Shown: positions 53,758 to 64,000, counted from the stretch's first letter. The stretch: DNA of 64,000 nt from Burkholderiaceae bacterium (GCA_017856435.1 JAFMFB010000005.1:1-64000); one strand, 5' to 3'. Numbers and translations: made by a program. Notes: a model not told the origin generated them from the sequence alone.

Positions 53758-55490
53758 AGCTTGATATCCAGGCGTTTGAGCGTCTCTAGCAGGGTTTCGT
53801 TGGCTGCATTCAGCGCTGAGCCTTCGCGCCAGATGGCCAGCGCCTTTTCACGTTCTCCCATACTCCAGAGCACTTCCCCCAGATGGGCGGCAATTTCCGC
53901 ATCCGGGCGCTTCTTGAAGGCCTCTTCCAGGATGCGCCGTGCCTGGGCCTTGTTGCCTGACCTGAATTCCAGCCAGCCCAGACTGTCGGCAATATAGGGG
54001 TCGCCCGGCATCAGGGCCATAGCTTTGGCGATCAATTCTCTGGCTTCATCCAGCCGCAGAGCGCGGTCCGCCAGCGAGTAACCCAGCGCATTGTAGGAAT
54101 GCGCGTAGTCAGGCTTGAGAGCCATGACGTTGCGCAAAATCCTCTCCATCTCCTCAGGCCGCCCAAGCTTTTCGGCCAGGGTGGCCAGGTCATACAGTAG
54201 CTCATGGTCATCCGGCAGATTCCGGGTGGCCTGGACCAGCATGTCATAGGCTGGCTGATACTGCTTGTATTCGCGCAGCAGCTGAATTTCAGCATTGATC
54301 TTGGCGCGCGCCTGTTCAGGGGTTCGCTCGGGTAGGGCTTGCAAAAGTTTGCGCCCCTCCTCAAGGCGGCCCTGGCTGGCCAGCAAATTGGCGCGGCGGC
54401 TTTGCACCCGGACGGCATCTTGGGGGTTGGTAATGCGTGACAGCCACTCATTGGCTGCGCGCATATCCGATCGCTTTTCAGCAATCAGCGACAGCGAGAG
54501 GTAGGCCTGCACCAGGCCCCGGTTCTGTTCACCATCGCGACTTGAAGGGCTGGGGGACATCAGGTCCACATAGCGCTTGAGGGATTGTTCGGCCGGTTCA
54601 AGCGCATTGTTCTCCAGCTCGAGGATGCCCCGTATCAGCCAGGCTTCAGCAAACCCGGGGTCCTGATCATTGATCATTCGGGTCTGTTCAAAGGCCTCCT
54701 TGGTGCGCTGGCCCTCGAGCAGGCGGCGCGCGTACTCCAGGCGAAGTTCAGGTCGAACCTGCCCCGACTCAAGGTACTTGCGCGCCAGGGCCTCAGCTTG
54801 CGGCCGGGCGGGGTCGATCAACAACAGGGCCAGCAGCACCGGACCCTCTGCGCGAGGCTGTGCCAAATGGCCTTTTCGGGCCGCCTCCAGCGCCCCCTTG
54901 CTGTCCTTGGCATCCAGACGCAGACGGCCCACACTGGTCCAGGCGGCGGCGGCGACCGCTGCACTGCCTGCTTGCAACTGATCGGCCAGGGCTTGCTCCA
55001 GCAGGCTGGCAGCCTGCTTCTTGTTACTGGCGCGGGCGAAATAGCGCGGCAAGGAATTGATGACATCCTCGCGCTCATCGGCCGGGGTCAGCTTGATCTC
55101 ACGCTTGATCGGATCCACCACCTCAGGCAGGCGGTTCAAGGCAATGACGATTTGCAGAATGTAGCGGTTGGCTTCTCGCGAGTTGGGTTCTGCCTGTCGC
55201 CAGGCACGCGCGGCCTGCAAGGCCGATTCGCCGGCCCGCGACTGCAATGCGATTTCAATGGCGCGCTTGAAGAGTCGGGTGTCTGAGGTTTTGCGGGCGG
55301 CATCCAGCAGTAGCGAAAATGCAGCCCCTGGATCGTTGCCCTGCAAATTCAATTCACCCAGCAGCAGCTGATAGAAAAGCGCGCTGTCCATGGACGAGGT
55401 TGGCGCAGATTCCTCTGGCTGCCTGGGTTGTGCCTGGGCCGCCAGAAATGCAAAGAGAAGCAGGGCGGCAAATCGTTGTTTTGAAATCAT
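53754..55490 (-). CDS. Exported tetratricopeptide-repeat protein
   Basis: A 578-residue protein with a signal peptide (to about AAQAQPR, residue 20) and a long array of TPR-like helical repeats, visible in LLQGNDPGAAFSLLLDAARKT-type units and in NALGYSLADRALRLDEARELIAKAMAL and DSLGWLEFRSGNKAQARRILEEAF near the C-terminus. Such proteins scaffold cell-envelope complexes. It overlaps lolB and is divergent from mutM with 37 bases between starts. The ATG at 55490 begins the signal peptide. The frame further upstream overlaps mutM. Confidence 0.88.
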   Translation of the reverse strand: MISKQRFAALLLFAFLAAQAQPRQPEESAPTSSMDSALFYQLLLGELNLQGNDPGAAFSLLLDAARKTSDTRLFKRAIEIALQSRAGESALQAARAWRQAEPNSREANRYILQIVIALNRLPEVVDPIKREIKLTPADEREDVINSLPRYFARASNKKQAASLLEQALADQLQAGSAAVAAAAWTSVGRLRLDAKDSKGALEAARKGHLAQPRAEGPVLLALLLIDPARPQAEALARKYLESGQVRPELRLEYARRLLEGQRTKEAFEQTRMINDQDPGFAEAWLIRGILELENNALEPAEQSLKRYVDLMSPSPSSRDGEQNRGLVQAYLSLSLIAEKRSDMRAANEWLSRITNPQDAVRVQSRRANLLASQGRLEEGRKLLQALPERTPEQARAKINAEIQLLREYKQYQPAYDMLVQATRNLPDDHELLYDLATLAEKLGRPEEMERILRNVMALKPDYAHSYNALGYSLADRALRLDEARELIAKAMALMPGDPYIADSLGWLEFRSGNKAQARRILEEAFKKRPDAEIAAHLGEVLWSMGEREKALAIWREGSALNAANETLLETLKRLDIKL

Positions 55491-55527
55491 CGGGTCATAA
55501 TAATCCAAGCCCAAACCCCTGTCCTTC

Positions 55528-56340
55528 ATGCCAGAACTACCCGAAGTTGAAGTCACCCGCCTGAGTTTTGCCGACCGAATCGCTGGGGCTCGCATTCTTT
55601 CCGTGAATCTGGGCAAGCCCTTGCGTTGGCCCCTGGGCATACCGCCGGCACTGCTCCAGGGGCGCACCATCTGGCAGGTACGTCGCCGTGGCAAGTACCT
55701 GTTGCTTGATCTCAGTGATGGCCTGTTGCTGCTCCATCTGGGCATGTCGGGCAGTCTGAGTTTTGACAATTCACCGCCGCCAGCGGGCAAGCACGACCAT
55801 TTCAATCTGAAGACCAGCCACGGCACGTTGCGACTGAATGACCCGCGCCGCTTTGGCGCCGTGGTCTATGTGCAAAGCGAGGCCGATCCGGTTGCCCGCA
55901 AGTTGTTGGGCTCACTGGGGGTGGAGCCCCTGTCAGATGAATTCGACCTGAGCTGCTTTCATGCCGGACTGAAAAAAAGGAAGGCCGCCATCAAACAGGT
56001 GTTACTCGCTGGTGACCTGGTTGTTGGTGTCGGCAACATCTACGCTTCTGAAGCGCTGTTTCTTGCCGGTATTCGTCCCACGCTCAGTGCTTGCAGGATC
56101 AGCCGACCGCGGGCCGCCAAGCTGCAGGCAGCCATTCGTGAGGTGTTGGGTCGGGCGGTTGCCCTGGGTGGCAGCACGCTGCGGGATTTTTCCAATGCCA
56201 AGGGAGAAAACGGCTACTTTCAGCTCGAGGCCATGGTTTACGGCCGCGCCGGCTTGCCCTGCAAGGTCTGTGGCAGCAGCATTCGCCAAATTCGCCAGGG
56301 TCAGCGCTCGACCTTCTACTGTCCCTCATGCCAGAAATGA
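55528..56340 (+). CDS. mutM: Formamidopyrimidine-DNA glycosylase
   Basis: A 270-residue Fpg/MutM that removes 8-oxoguanine. The N-terminus PELPEVEV carries the catalytic proline (after Met removal) and glutamate. A catalytic lysine lies in [11 protein letters not shown]. The H2TH segment is [18 protein letters not shown]. The C-terminal zinc finger has C-x2-C (CKVC) and C-x2-C (CPSC). Its end overlaps the mutY start by 13 bases. Confidence 0.97.
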   Translation: MPELPEVEVTRLSFADRIAGARILSVNLGKPLRWPLGIPPALLQGRTIWQVRRRGKYLLLDLSDGLLLLHLGMSGSLSFDNSPPPAGKHDHFNLKTSHGTLRLNDPRRFGAVVYVQSEADPVARKLLGSLGVEPLSDEFDLSCFHAGLKKRKAAIKQVLLAGDLVVGVGNIYASEALFLAGIRPTLSACRISRPRAAKLQAAIREVLGRAVALGGSTLRDFSNAKGENGYFQLEAMVYGRAGLPCKVCGSSIRQIRQGQRSTFYCPSCQK

Positions 56341-57383
56341 AGTCCCCGCCGCCGTCCAGCCTGGTGGTGCGTTGGCAGCGTCAGCACGGCCGCAATGAGC
56401 TGCCCTGGCAAGGTACCCAGGACCCCTACCGGGTCTGGTTGTCTGAAATCATGCTGCAACAAACCCAGGTGGTTACGGTGCGCGACTATTACGCCCGCTT
56501 TCTGGCGCGCTTTGCTAATGTCCAGTTGCTGGCCGCTGCACATCTCGACGACGTCCTAGCCTTATGGAGTGGGTTGGGTTACTACAGCCGTGCCCGCAAC
56601 CTGCACGCCTGCGCGCAACGGGTCATGTCCGATCATGGGGGCACGTTTCCTCGGAGCGCGCTGGAACTGCAGACCTTGCCGGGCATCGGCCGCTCCACCG
56701 CGGCGGCCATTGCCTCGTTGTGCTTTGGCGAACGTGTGGCCATTCTGGATGGCAACGTCAAGCGGGTACTCACCCGGCTGCTTGGGTTTCAGGGTGATCT
56801 GGCCAGCAGCGCCAACGAACGCCAGCTCTGGCAATTCGCCAACGATCTGCTGCCCAGGCGCGACTTGGCGCGTGCCATGCCACGCTACACCCAGGGAATG
56901 ATGGATCTGGGGGCTACGGTCTGCCTGGCAAAAGCGCCCCACTGTAATCGCTGTCCGCTCGCTGCGCACTGCGTGGCCAGGCGTGAAGGTAAGCCCGAAC
57001 GCTATCCGGTCAAGACGCGCAAGCTCAGGCGCAGCAGCCAATCTCTATGGATGTTATGGGCACAGGACAGCAAAGGCTCGGTCTGGCTCAGTCAGCGCCC
57101 CACGCCCGGTGTCTGGGCTGGCTTGCATTGTTTGCCCCTGTTTGAAAGCCTGGCAGATCTTCAGGCCAGCATTCCTGCGCGTCAGCGTGGCGCGGTGCAG
57201 GAACTGCCTGTGTTGCGGCATGCGCTCACACACAAGGACCTGTATCTGCACGCGGTGCGGGTAAAGCTGCCAGCGACCTCAACCCTGGCATTGGCTGGTG
57301 CTTGGGTCAGCGCCTCCCAATGGGCTCAGCTGGGCCTGCCGGCGCCGGTGCGCAAGATGCTTCAGACGGGAGGGGGCGCTTAG
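56328..57383 (+). CDS. mutY: A/G-specific adenine glycosylase
   Basis: A 351-residue MutY that excises adenine opposite 8-oxoguanine. Catalytic E lies in [12 protein letters not shown], the helix-hairpin-helix is [14 protein letters not shown], and the catalytic D in [13 protein letters not shown]. The 4Fe-4S site is C-x6-C-x2-C-x5-C ([17 protein letters not shown]). A C-terminal NUDT1-like domain follows. It overlaps mutM, so both enzymes of the GO system are made from one transcript. An ATG at 56337 in ATGA configuration is an equally possible start. Confidence 0.96.
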   Translation: MPEMKSPPPSSLVVRWQRQHGRNELPWQGTQDPYRVWLSEIMLQQTQVVTVRDYYARFLARFANVQLLAAAHLDDVLALWSGLGYYSRARNLHACAQRVMSDHGGTFPRSALELQTLPGIGRSTAAAIASLCFGERVAILDGNVKRVLTRLLGFQGDLASSANERQLWQFANDLLPRRDLARAMPRYTQGMMDLGATVCLAKAPHCNRCPLAAHCVARREGKPERYPVKTRKLRRSSQSLWMLWAQDSKGSVWLSQRPTPGVWAGLHCLPLFESLADLQASIPARQRGAVQELPVLRHALTHKDLYLHAVRVKLPATSTLALAGAWVSASQWAQLGLPAPVRKMLQTGGGA

Positions 57384-57414
57384 CCAGTCGGTCCTTGTTG
57401 CGTGCCTTCACGGT

Positions 57415-57457
57415 CCGATCATTTCAGGATCATCGGCCGATCATTTGCCGATCATTT
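57415..57457. repeat. Three direct copies of CCGATCATTT
   Basis: CCGATCATTT occurs at 57415-57424, 57437-57446 and 57448-57457, between the mutY stop and the 3' end of the serine hydrolase gene. The last two copies run into that gene's final codons. An inverted half copy (GATCATCGG) lies between the first two. Origin unknown. It could be slippage or an insertion scar. Confidence 0.7.
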
Positions 57458-58502
57458 TCATGACCTGCGCCACACATTCATTGGTCCTGGCGGCATCGAT
57501 CCAGCGCAATACGCAGACCAGCTTCAAACTGGCGTCAACCCAGGTGATCGAGGAGCCCGCACCAATGGCAAACCAGGAGCTGCGCGGTGCAGCTTCGAAC
57601 AGGTGCCCGCCCTGGTTGAGCCAGACCAGATAGCCATAGTAGGGGGCGACATCGCAGGGCTTGGTCATGCGCGCCATCCAGTCGTCTGAAAGAATGCGTT
57701 GCCCGTTGAACACGCCACCTTGCATCAGCATCTGACCGATCAGGGCCTGATCCCACGCGGAAATTGAGACCCCGCCGCCCCAATGGCTGCCCCCAGGCAC
57801 CGACATCATGCGCTGGCCATTGACCTGGGTCCAGCCTTGTTCATATCCCACCCACTGGAACGGGTCCTGGCAACCCAGCGGCTTGAGGATGCGCTCGGTG
57901 AAAACCTCGGGCAGAGGGCGCTGCCAAAGATGCAGCAGCGCCAAGGACAGTTGGTTGATCCGCACATCGTTGTACTCGTAGCGCGAGCCGGGCTCACCCA
58001 GGGGACGAGGGTCGCCTTTGCGGCCCTCAGCCTGCCCGGGTTGGTAGGCCAGCCAGCGGTAGCGGTCCACCTGCTCCGGGATGCCCAGGCAGGTGCCTTC
58101 CCATTCGCTGGTCTGCTGCAGCAAATGGTGCCAACTGATGCGCGACAGGCGCTCCCCCTCAAAACCAATCCCGGGGCAACGCCGCGCGACCGGCTCGTGT
58201 ACATCGGGCAACAGGCCGTCATCATGGGCCAGTCCAGCCAGCAGGGCCAGGTAGGTTTTTGCAACGCTGAACGTCAGGTCAGCGCGGTGCACCTCGCCCC
58301 AATGGGCCAGGCACTTGCCATCGTGATGGACCACCCCCGCCACGCCACCGCGCGCGTGCACCGGGCCGTAGAGCCGGTTGTAGGGGGGCGGGTCCTGATC
58401 ATGGATACCCCAGGGCGCAGAGCAGTCGCGCGACCAGGGACTTTCACAATGGGTGATGAACGCGATGGCGTCTTCAAAATTATTCATCGGTAAGGGGGTC
58501 AT
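57441..58502 (-). CDS. Serine hydrolase (beta-lactamase/class C-like)
   Basis: A 353-residue serine hydrolase of the beta-lactamase-related type. The SxxK nucleophile motif is FSVAKTYLAL. A YxN-like element appears as RYEYND. The third motif, normally KTG or HxG, is near HWGGGVSIS. No signal peptide is seen, so it is probably cytoplasmic. An ATG at 58487 is an alternative start. It follows a Bug receptor on the same strand by 67 bases. The substrate is not known. Confidence 0.82.
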   Translation of the reverse strand: MTPLPMNNFEDAIAFITHCESPWSRDCSAPWGIHDQDPPPYNRLYGPVHARGGVAGVVHHDGKCLAHWGEVHRADLTFSVAKTYLALLAGLAHDDGLLPDVHEPVARRCPGIGFEGERLSRISWHHLLQQTSEWEGTCLGIPEQVDRYRWLAYQPGQAEGRKGDPRPLGEPGSRYEYNDVRINQLSLALLHLWQRPLPEVFTERILKPLGCQDPFQWVGYEQGWTQVNGQRMMSVPGGSHWGGGVSISAWDQALIGQMLMQGGVFNGQRILSDDWMARMTKPCDVAPYYGYLVWLNQGGHLFEAAPRSSWFAIGAGSSITWVDASLKLVCVLRWIDAARTNECVAQVMKMIGK

Positions 58503-58569
58503 TCATGTTTGGTAACGGTGTCAATCAACCAGACACACAGGGTTAGGGTGCTGAAGAGCAGGCAACGGC

Positions 58570-59544
58570 TCAATCGGCCTTGGCCCCAGAGGCCTTGATG
58601 ATGGGCGCCCAACGTGCCAGATCATCTTTGTTCATCGCGGCCATTTGCTCAGGTGAACTACCAAGGATCTGGTAACCCATGCCGGTCATGCGCTTGACAT
58701 AGTCCGGGGCCTTGATGCCCTTCAACATTTCAGCGTTGAGCTTGTCAACGATGGGTTTGGGTGTTCCGGCGGGTACCGCGATACCAAACCACACGCCGGA
58801 TTCATAGCCGGGCACACCAGCTTCGGCCACGGTGGGCAGATCAGGCAGCAAGGGGTCTCGCTTCGATCCGGTGGTGGCCAATGCCCTGAGCTTGCCCGAT
58901 TTGATGTGTTGCAGCGACGATGGAATGTTGTCAAACATCATCATTACCTGCCCACCCAACAGGTCGTTGAGGGCCAGGGCACTGCCCTTGTAGGGAATAT
59001 GGTCCATCTTGACCTTGGCTAGGTGTTTGAACATCTCTCCGGACATATGGATGCTGGTGCCGCTGCCACTGGAGGCGTAGTTGACCTGGCTGTTCTTGGT
59101 CAGGGCGATCACTTCTGAAACCGAGTTCGCCTTGACCGACGGGTGCAGCACCAGCACGTTGTTGAGAGAAACCAGGGCTGAGACGGGTGCCAGGTCCTTG
59201 TTCGGATCGAACGGCATTTTCGAGTAAAGGGTGGGGTTGATCGACTGGATGCCGCTGGTCGTCATGAACAGGGTGTAGCCGTCGGGTGCTGAGCGGGAAG
59301 CTTCCAGCCCACCAATATTGCCGCCGGCACCTGGCTTGTTGTCCACAACGACTGGCTGGCCAATGGTCTTGCTCAGCTCCTGTGCAATGGCCCGTGAGGC
59401 AATGTCCACTGCGCCACCGGGAGGAAATGGGCAGATCAGGCGTATCGGCTTGCTGGGATAGGTCTGGGCTAGTGCGTTCACTGACAGAACACTGGTTGTC
59501 ATCAGCATGGCAAGCGCCAGCCGTCGTGCTACTTTGATCATCAT
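58570..59544 (-). CDS. Bug/TctC-family periplasmic solute-binding protein
   Basis: A 324-residue receptor with a signal peptide ending near NALAQTYP (residue 27). Opening PSKPIRLICPFPPGGAVDIASR, then VVVDNKPGAGGNIGG and PDGYTLFMTTSG are Bug signatures. AGGAAA stands before the ATG. It lies between rapZ and the serine hydrolase on the same strand. The segment 59315-59346 resembles those in the two other Bug genes, with three differences over 32 bases. Confidence 0.92.
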   Translation of the reverse strand: MMIKVARRLALAMLMTTSVLSVNALAQTYPSKPIRLICPFPPGGAVDIASRAIAQELSKTIGQPVVVDNKPGAGGNIGGLEASRSAPDGYTLFMTTSGIQSINPTLYSKMPFDPNKDLAPVSALVSLNNVLVLHPSVKANSVSEVIALTKNSQVNYASSGSGTSIHMSGEMFKHLAKVKMDHIPYKGSALALNDLLGGQVMMMFDNIPSSLQHIKSGKLRALATTGSKRDPLLPDLPTVAEAGVPGYESGVWFGIAVPAGTPKPIVDKLNAEMLKGIKAPDYVKRMTGMGYQILGSSPEQMAAMNKDDLARWAPIIKASGAKAD

Positions 59545-59581
59545 GAAATTTCCTGGTTAAGGGGAGAGAAGTTGATGGTGA

Positions 59582-60460
59582 TTATCTGGGTTCGTCCAGA
59601 TCGCGGTGCCGCCGCACAGTGTTCCACTGCGAGGAAAAATTACTGGCCAGTTGCTCGACCAAATAGACTGAGCGGTGCTGTCCACCGGTGCAGCCGATCC
59701 CGACCGTAACATAGCTGCGGTGGTTGCGCGCCATGGCATCGAGCCAGTGGCGCAAAAAACTTTCGATATCGTTCTGGATACGCTGCACGTCGGGCTGGGC
59801 CCGCAGAAATTTGGCAACCGGTGCGTCCTTGCCGGTCAGGGCGCGCAGCTCGGGTTCGTAATGTGGGTTGGGTAGCATGCGCACATCAAACACATAGTCA
59901 GCATCAACCGGGATTCCGCGTTTGTAAGCAAAGGATTCAAACACCAGGGTCAGTTGAGCTGCCGGCGCCGAAATGACTTCCTTCACATGGCTTTGCAGTT
60001 GGGAAGGTCGGATCAGGCTGGTGTCAATGACATGGGCCTGCTCGCGCAAATCTGACAGCAGTTCCCGCTCCATTTGAATCGCCTCGATCAAGGCATGGTT
60101 GAAGTCACCCGTCCAACCCTGGGGCAGGTTATTTGACAGCGGATGTTTGCGTCGTGTTTCGGAGTAGCGGTGTACCAGCGTGTCGTTGGAGGCATCAAAG
60201 AACAGCGGCTTGATTTCAACCCCCTGCGCTCGAAGGGTTTTGAGAAGCTCAGGTACCTTGGGCAGCGAACTGGCGCTGCGCACATCCATGGCAATTGCCA
60301 CGTGCAGCGTATGGCCGCTACGCTGCAGAGCCACAAACTCAAGCAGCAGCTCCGGGGGCAGGTTGTCCACGCAGTAATAGCCGGCATCCTCCAGCGCATG
60401 CAGCGCCACAGACTTTCCAGAGCCCGACATGCCAGTAATCAGAACGATCTGCATGTTCAT
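59582..60460 (-). CDS. rapZ: RNase adapter protein RapZ
   Basis: A 292-residue P-loop protein. Walker A is GMSGSGKS at 9-16, then [40 protein letters not shown], and the C-terminal [19 protein letters not shown] are all RapZ hallmarks. In enterobacteria RapZ directs RNase E to the GlmZ sRNA. It starts within the recN stop (ATGA), a different context from the usual rpoN-ptsN neighbourhood. An ATG two codons downstream is also possible. Confidence 0.95.
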   Translation of the reverse strand: MNMQIVLITGMSGSGKSVALHALEDAGYYCVDNLPPELLLEFVALQRSGHTLHVAIAMDVRSASSLPKVPELLKTLRAQGVEIKPLFFDASNDTLVHRYSETRRKHPLSNNLPQGWTGDFNHALIEAIQMERELLSDLREQAHVIDTSLIRPSQLQSHVKEVISAPAAQLTLVFESFAYKRGIPVDADYVFDVRMLPNPHYEPELRALTGKDAPVAKFLRAQPDVQRIQNDIESFLRHWLDAMARNHRSYVTVGIGCTGGQHRSVYLVEQLASNFSSQWNTVRRHRDLDEPR

Positions 60461-62106
60461 TGCCTGGCCTGCAACATTTCCTGGGCATGCGCCAGAGTGG
60501 TTTGCGACAATTTTTCACCCCCCAGCATGCGGGCGATCTCGGCCACCCGAACTTCGCCCTGGACTTTTTGCACGCTGCTGGTGGTCTGGTCGCGCACGGT
60601 TTGTTTGGTCACCAGCAGGTGCTGATCGGCGCAGGCAGCCACTTGCGGCAGGTGGGTGACTGCCATCACCTGGCGGTCCCGGCCAAGCTGCTTCATCAGC
60701 CGGCCCACCGTCTCAGCCACCGCACCTCCCACCCCGGCATCCACCTCATCAAAGATCAGGGTTGGCGCTGAACCCAGTTCGCTGGTGGTCACCGCAATGG
60801 CCAGTGCAATGCGCGAAAGTTCCCCGCCCGAGGCCACTTTGGCGACCGGTCTGGGGGTGCTGCCCGCATGCCCAGCCACCAGGAACTGCACATCTTCCAG
60901 CCCCCCTTGTTGCGGCTCGGCCAGTTTTTCCAGCGCCACCTCAAATTTGCCGCCCTTCATGCCCAGGCCCTGCATGACGGCGGTCACGGCCTTGGCCAAT
61001 TGAGGGGCGGTCTTGGCGCGTGCCTGCGAGATGGCGCGGGCTTCTTTCAGGTAGGCCTCACGGGCGCCCGATTCGGCTGCCTGCAGCGCGCCCAGATCGG
61101 CGGCGGCCTCCAGGCGAGCCAGCTCATCTTTCCAGGTTTGGTGCAGGTTGGCCAGATCTTGGGGCAGTCGCTTGTAACGACGCGCCAGCGCCAGCCACTG
61201 GCTCACCCGGGTATCCAGTTCTGCCAGACGCTGGGGGTCCGGCTCGGTGCGGCGCAGGTAGGCGCGCAAGCTATGCACACTGTCCTGAACCTGCGCCAGG
61301 CTGGAGCCCAGTACCTCAGCGAGTGCGGCAAATTCTGGCTCGACCTGACTTTGAGTCTGCAACAAGTCCTGGGCTTTTCCCAGGCGGTCTGCAGCACTGT
61401 CCTCGGCCTCGTCCAGCAGACCCACCGCAGCTTGTGCAGCGTCCAGCAAGGCCTGGGCGTTGGACAGGCGGCTGTGCGCGGTGTTAAGTTCGTCCCATTC
61501 GTCCTGGCGTGGTCCCAGCTTGTCCAATTCGCCAATCTGCCAGCTCAGCCGCTCACGCTCCAGCGCGAGCGTGTCCTGAGCGGACTTGGCCTGGGCCAGC
61601 GCGGCCTGGGCTTGTCGCCAGGTCTGCCAGCACTGAACCAGCAGGCCGGTATTGAGCTTGGCGTAGGCGTCGAGCAAGCTTCGAACAGCTTCGTTGCGGT
61701 TGAGACTTTGCCAGGCATGCTGACCATGGATGTCAAACAACTGCTCTCCAAGGGCGCGCAGTTGGGTGGCGGTTGCCACCGAGCCATTGATCCAGGCGCG
61801 GCTGCGGCCCTGGGTATCCACGGTTCGTCTGAGCAAAAGCAGATCTTCCAGGCCGAATCCCGTGTCGTTCAGCCAACTATCTAGCGAGCGGCAATTGTCA
61901 AACTCGGCACAGACCTCCAACCGCTGCGCCCCCTCACGGATCAGCGCCGTATTAGCGCGCTCGCCAGTGACCAGTTGCAAAGCATCGATCAGGATTGATT
62001 TACCGGCACCCGTTTCGCCGGTGAGCACGCTGAAGCCATCAGCCAGCTCCAGGTCGAGTTCGCTGACGATCACAAAGTCGCGCAGGACAATTCTTCTCAG
62101 GCCCAT
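60457..62106 (-). CDS. recN: DNA repair protein RecN
   Basis: A 549-residue SMC-like ATPase for double-strand-break repair. Walker A is [14 protein letters not shown] near residue 31. Coiled-coil arms occupy the middle. The signature region is [14 protein letters not shown], and Walker B is [12 protein letters not shown]. These elements define RecN. A long antisense frame at 60868-61884 is a shadow. Confidence 0.96.
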   Translation of the reverse strand: MGLRRIVLRDFVIVSELDLELADGFSVLTGETGAGKSILIDALQLVTGERANTALIREGAQRLEVCAEFDNCRSLDSWLNDTGFGLEDLLLLRRTVDTQGRSRAWINGSVATATQLRALGEQLFDIHGQHAWQSLNRNEAVRSLLDAYAKLNTGLLVQCWQTWRQAQAALAQAKSAQDTLALERERLSWQIGELDKLGPRQDEWDELNTAHSRLSNAQALLDAAQAAVGLLDEAEDSAADRLGKAQDLLQTQSQVEPEFAALAEVLGSSLAQVQDSVHSLRAYLRRTEPDPQRLAELDTRVSQWLALARRYKRLPQDLANLHQTWKDELARLEAAADLGALQAAESGAREAYLKEARAISQARAKTAPQLAKAVTAVMQGLGMKGGKFEVALEKLAEPQQGGLEDVQFLVAGHAGSTPRPVAKVASGGELSRIALAIAVTTSELGSAPTLIFDEVDAGVGGAVAETVGRLMKQLGRDRQVMAVTHLPQVAACADQHLLVTKQTVRDQTTSSVQKVQGEVRVAEIARMLGGEKLSQTTLAHAQEMLQARQ

Positions 62107-62167
62107 GGTGGGGGTGCCGAACTCAAGGTGAGGCTAAGACTTTGTGCAACAGATAGCTGGTGCGATC

Positions 62168-63073
62168 TCATGAAACCTCTTCGTTCCAGTGAAGTTTTCG
62201 ACGCAGGGTGTCAAAGTAGCTCCAGCCGCGGGGGTGCAGAAAGCGCACCTTGTGCTCGGAGCGGGTCACGACAACCCGGTCGCCATGATGCAGTGAGGCC
62301 AGGGACTGCATGTCAAAGTTAGCGCTTGCCTCGCGGGCAGCAACCAGTTCGAGCACCACCTCGGACTGATCCGGGACCACCACCGGGCGGTTGGACAAGG
62401 TATGCGGGGCAATCGGAACCAGCACCCAGCCGTCGATGGCCGGGTAGAGAATCGGCCCGCCACTGGCCAGGGAATAGGCCGTCGAGCCAGTTGGCGACGC
62501 CACAATCATGCCGTCAGCCCGGTGATTGGCAACAAAATGACCATCCACTTCTACCCGAAGTTCCAGCATGCCGGAAGTACCGCCCCGGTGCACCACCACA
62601 TCATTCATTGCCAGGGCTTCAAACACGCTATGGCCGTCACGCAGCACGCGCGCATGCATCAGGCTGCGGGCTTCCTCAACAAATTCGCCAGCCAGCATCG
62701 GCACCAGGATAGGCTCGAAGCTACCAAAGGGGATGTCGTTCATAAAGCCTAGCCGACCGTGGTTGATGCCAATCAAGGGCACGCCGTGGCGCGCAATCTG
62801 CCGGCCTATCCCCAGCATGGTTCCGTCACCCCCCACCACCAGGCCCAGGTCGCAACTTCGGCCAATTTCATCGACGCTCAGGACCTGTACATCCGGATCA
62901 ACCCGGATGCCTGAATTGGTAACCGTCTGCTGCTCCAGGGCAACCTGGCAGCCCTGGGCCCGCAGGAACCGCACGACTTCCTCCAGGGCACTGCGTGACA
63001 CCCCGGTCGATCCCGGCGAGGAGGGACTCTGGTATTTGCCGATCAGGGCAACCCGTTGGAATTTGCGCTGCAT
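62168..63073 (-). CDS. nadK: NAD kinase
   Basis: A 301-residue NAD+ kinase. GGDGTML near residue 72, the substrate segment NDVVVHRG, and [17 protein letters not shown] with a C-terminal [11 protein letters not shown] are family signatures. The ATG at 63073 is used. A TTG at 63079 is an alternative. It is divergent from hrcA, with 28 bases between starts, a widely conserved nadK-hrcA arrangement. Confidence 0.96.
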   Translation of the reverse strand: MQRKFQRVALIGKYQSPSSPGSTGVSRSALEEVVRFLRAQGCQVALEQQTVTNSGIRVDPDVQVLSVDEIGRSCDLGLVVGGDGTMLGIGRQIARHGVPLIGINHGRLGFMNDIPFGSFEPILVPMLAGEFVEEARSLMHARVLRDGHSVFEALAMNDVVVHRGGTSGMLELRVEVDGHFVANHRADGMIVASPTGSTAYSLASGGPILYPAIDGWVLVPIAPHTLSNRPVVVPDQSEVVLELVAAREASANFDMQSLASLHHGDRVVVTRSEHKVRFLHPRGWSYFDTLRRKLHWNEEVS

Positions 63074-63101
63074 CCTCAAATTACATCATTAAAATGGCCT
63101 C

Positions 63102-64000
63102 ATGCTCGATGACCGTGCCAAGTTGCTGCTCAAGACGCTGGTAGAACGCTACATCGCCGAAGGCCAGCCGGTCGGCTCGCGCACCCTGTCGCGCGCGCCT
63201 GGGCTGGAGCTGTCGCCGGCCACCATCCGCAATGTGATGTCTGACCTGGAAGAGCTTGGGCTCATCGCCAGCCCGCACACCTCGGCCGGGCGTGTGCCCA
63301 CGGCGCGGGGATACCGGCTGTTTGTTGACACCATGATGACCGTGCAGCGTGGCCAGATTGCCACCCCCAGCCTGGCGCCTGACCAGCCGCAAAAAGTGAT
63401 TGCCAATGCTGCTAGTCTGCTGTCCAGCCTGTCCCAGTTTGTTGGGGTGGTGGTGGCGCCGCGCCGGGCTTCGGTCTTTCGACTGATCGAATTTCTGAGG
63501 CTTTCTGAGCGCCGCATCCTGGTCATCATCGTGTCGCCCGATGGGGATGTCCAGAACCGGGTGATCAACACGGAACATGACTACACCCAGTCTCAGCTGG
63601 TCGAAGCGGCCAACTACCTCAACAGCCACTACATGGGACTGACCCTGGAGCAGGTTCGTGAAAAACTCCAGACCGAAGTCGAAACACTGCGCTCGGAAAT
63701 TGCATCACTGATGCAGGCGGCTGTAGCGGTGGAAAGCGAAGCCATTTCGCAATCCCAGGATGAGGTGGTGATCTCTGGCGAGCGCAACCTGCTATCGGTC
63801 AGCGATTTCTCTACCGACATGGCGCATCTGCGACGAGCCTTTGAGCTGTTTGAGCAGAAGGCGCAGCTGATGCGTCTGCTTGATGTGACAGGACGGGCCG
63901 AGGGCGTGCGTATCTTTATCGGTGGCGAAAGCCAGGTGGTTCCCTACGAAGAGCTGTCAGTGGTCAGCGCTCCTTATGAGGTCGATGGTCAGGTGGTGGG
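63102..64000 (+). CDS. hrcA: Heat-inducible transcription repressor HrcA (5' part)
   Basis: The first 299 codons of hrcA are present, and the gene runs out of the window. The N-terminal winged helix-turn-helix is seen as [21 protein letters not shown], then [39 protein letters not shown], the HrcA hallmark. HrcA binds CIRCE operators and is released on heat shock. A CIRCE site lies upstream of rpoH in this window. No CIRCE is visible in the 28 bases before hrcA itself. Confidence 0.96.
   Translation, partial: MLDDRAKLLLKTLVERYIAEGQPVGSRTLSRAPGLELSPATIRNVMSDLEELGLIASPHTSAGRVPTARGYRLFVDTMMTVQRGQIATPSLAPDQPQKVIANAASLLSSLSQFVGVVVAPRRASVFRLIEFLRLSERRILVIIVSPDGDVQNRVINTEHDYTQSQLVEAANYLNSHYMGLTLEQVREKLQTEVETLRSEIASLMQAAVAVESEAISQSQDEVVISGERNLLSVSDFSTDMAHLRRAFELFEQKAQLMRLLDVTGRAEGVRIFIGGESQVVPYEELSVVSAPYEVDGQVV

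Noticed and set aside
60868-61884. 338-codon open frame antisense to recN
   Set aside because: RecN is complete and fully recognisable on the minus strand. The antisense product is low-complexity and Gln/Gly/Leu-rich, with no family signature.

Overview
The window is about 60% GC, densely coded and free of rRNA, IS elements, prophage or CRISPR. Gene content points to a betaproteobacterium of the Burkholderiales, most likely Comamonadaceae: four Bug/TctC-type solute-binding proteins, a Sox thiosulfate-oxidation gene, an aa3 cytochrome oxidase operon with an inverted DUF2909 gene and a 36-residue small oxidase assembly protein, a DUF1841/DUF2970 complement, and the backbone order ispE / tRNA-Gln / prs / rplY / pth. 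The species cannot be named from the sequence alone.

Layout. 1-3246: end of a sox operon (a 3' fragment, then soxB), a periplasmic DsrE-like protein and an unknown lipoprotein. 3252-3326: tRNA-Arg(CCT). 3387-8309: a ferric-reductase-like flavohaem membrane protein, an overlapping MoxR ATPase / GNAT / CoxE-like vWA unit, and a dihaem cytochrome c4. 8352-13123: DUF1841, pcaIJF (end of the beta-ketoadipate pathway), a SAM methyltransferase and a TauE/SafE permease. 13231-15809: a Bug receptor with an FAH-family enzyme, and a MaoC-like hydratase. 15843-17989: trmL, comF and a divergent BioC-like methyltransferase. 18104-27264: the aa3 oxidase operon ctaC-ctaD-(small protein)-ctaG-DUF2970-ctaE, an inverted DUF2909 gene, then SURF1, a Sco-like membrane protein, ctaA, ctaB and sco. 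These encode the oxidase subunits, haem A synthesis and copper insertion. 27318-31366: a Bug protein, rpoH behind a CIRCE operator, and a Tat-exported PhoX-family protein. 31464-34121: quinone oxidoreductase, TatD nuclease and a spermidine-synthase-like protein. 34263-40114: tctBA, MmgE/PrpD with a Bug protein, DUF962 and nadC. 40172-42216: senB-selD, a selenosugar synthase and selenophosphate synthetase pair. 42223-53240: housekeeping genes (ftsY, two M16 peptidases, rsmD, DinB, coaD, an unknown membrane protein, histidine phosphatase, ferredoxin, pth, rplY, prs, tRNA-Gln, ispE). 53248-64000: lolB, a TPR protein, mutM-mutY, a serine hydrolase plus Bug module, rapZ, recN, nadK and the 5' part of hrcA.

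The most notable points are: (i) the overlapping senB-selD pair with no senA beside it; (ii) a near-perfect CIRCE element lying across the predicted rpoH promoter, with hrcA itself 34 kb away in the same window; (iii) an uncharacterised Sco-like CxxxC membrane protein and an inverted DUF2909 gene inside the cytochrome oxidase cluster; (iv) a BioC-like methyltransferase without a recognisable SAM motif I; (v) paired inverted repeats in front of tctBA; and (vi) an unknown membrane protein with a CxxC...CxxxH cluster. No intergenic stretch exceeds 300 bases.
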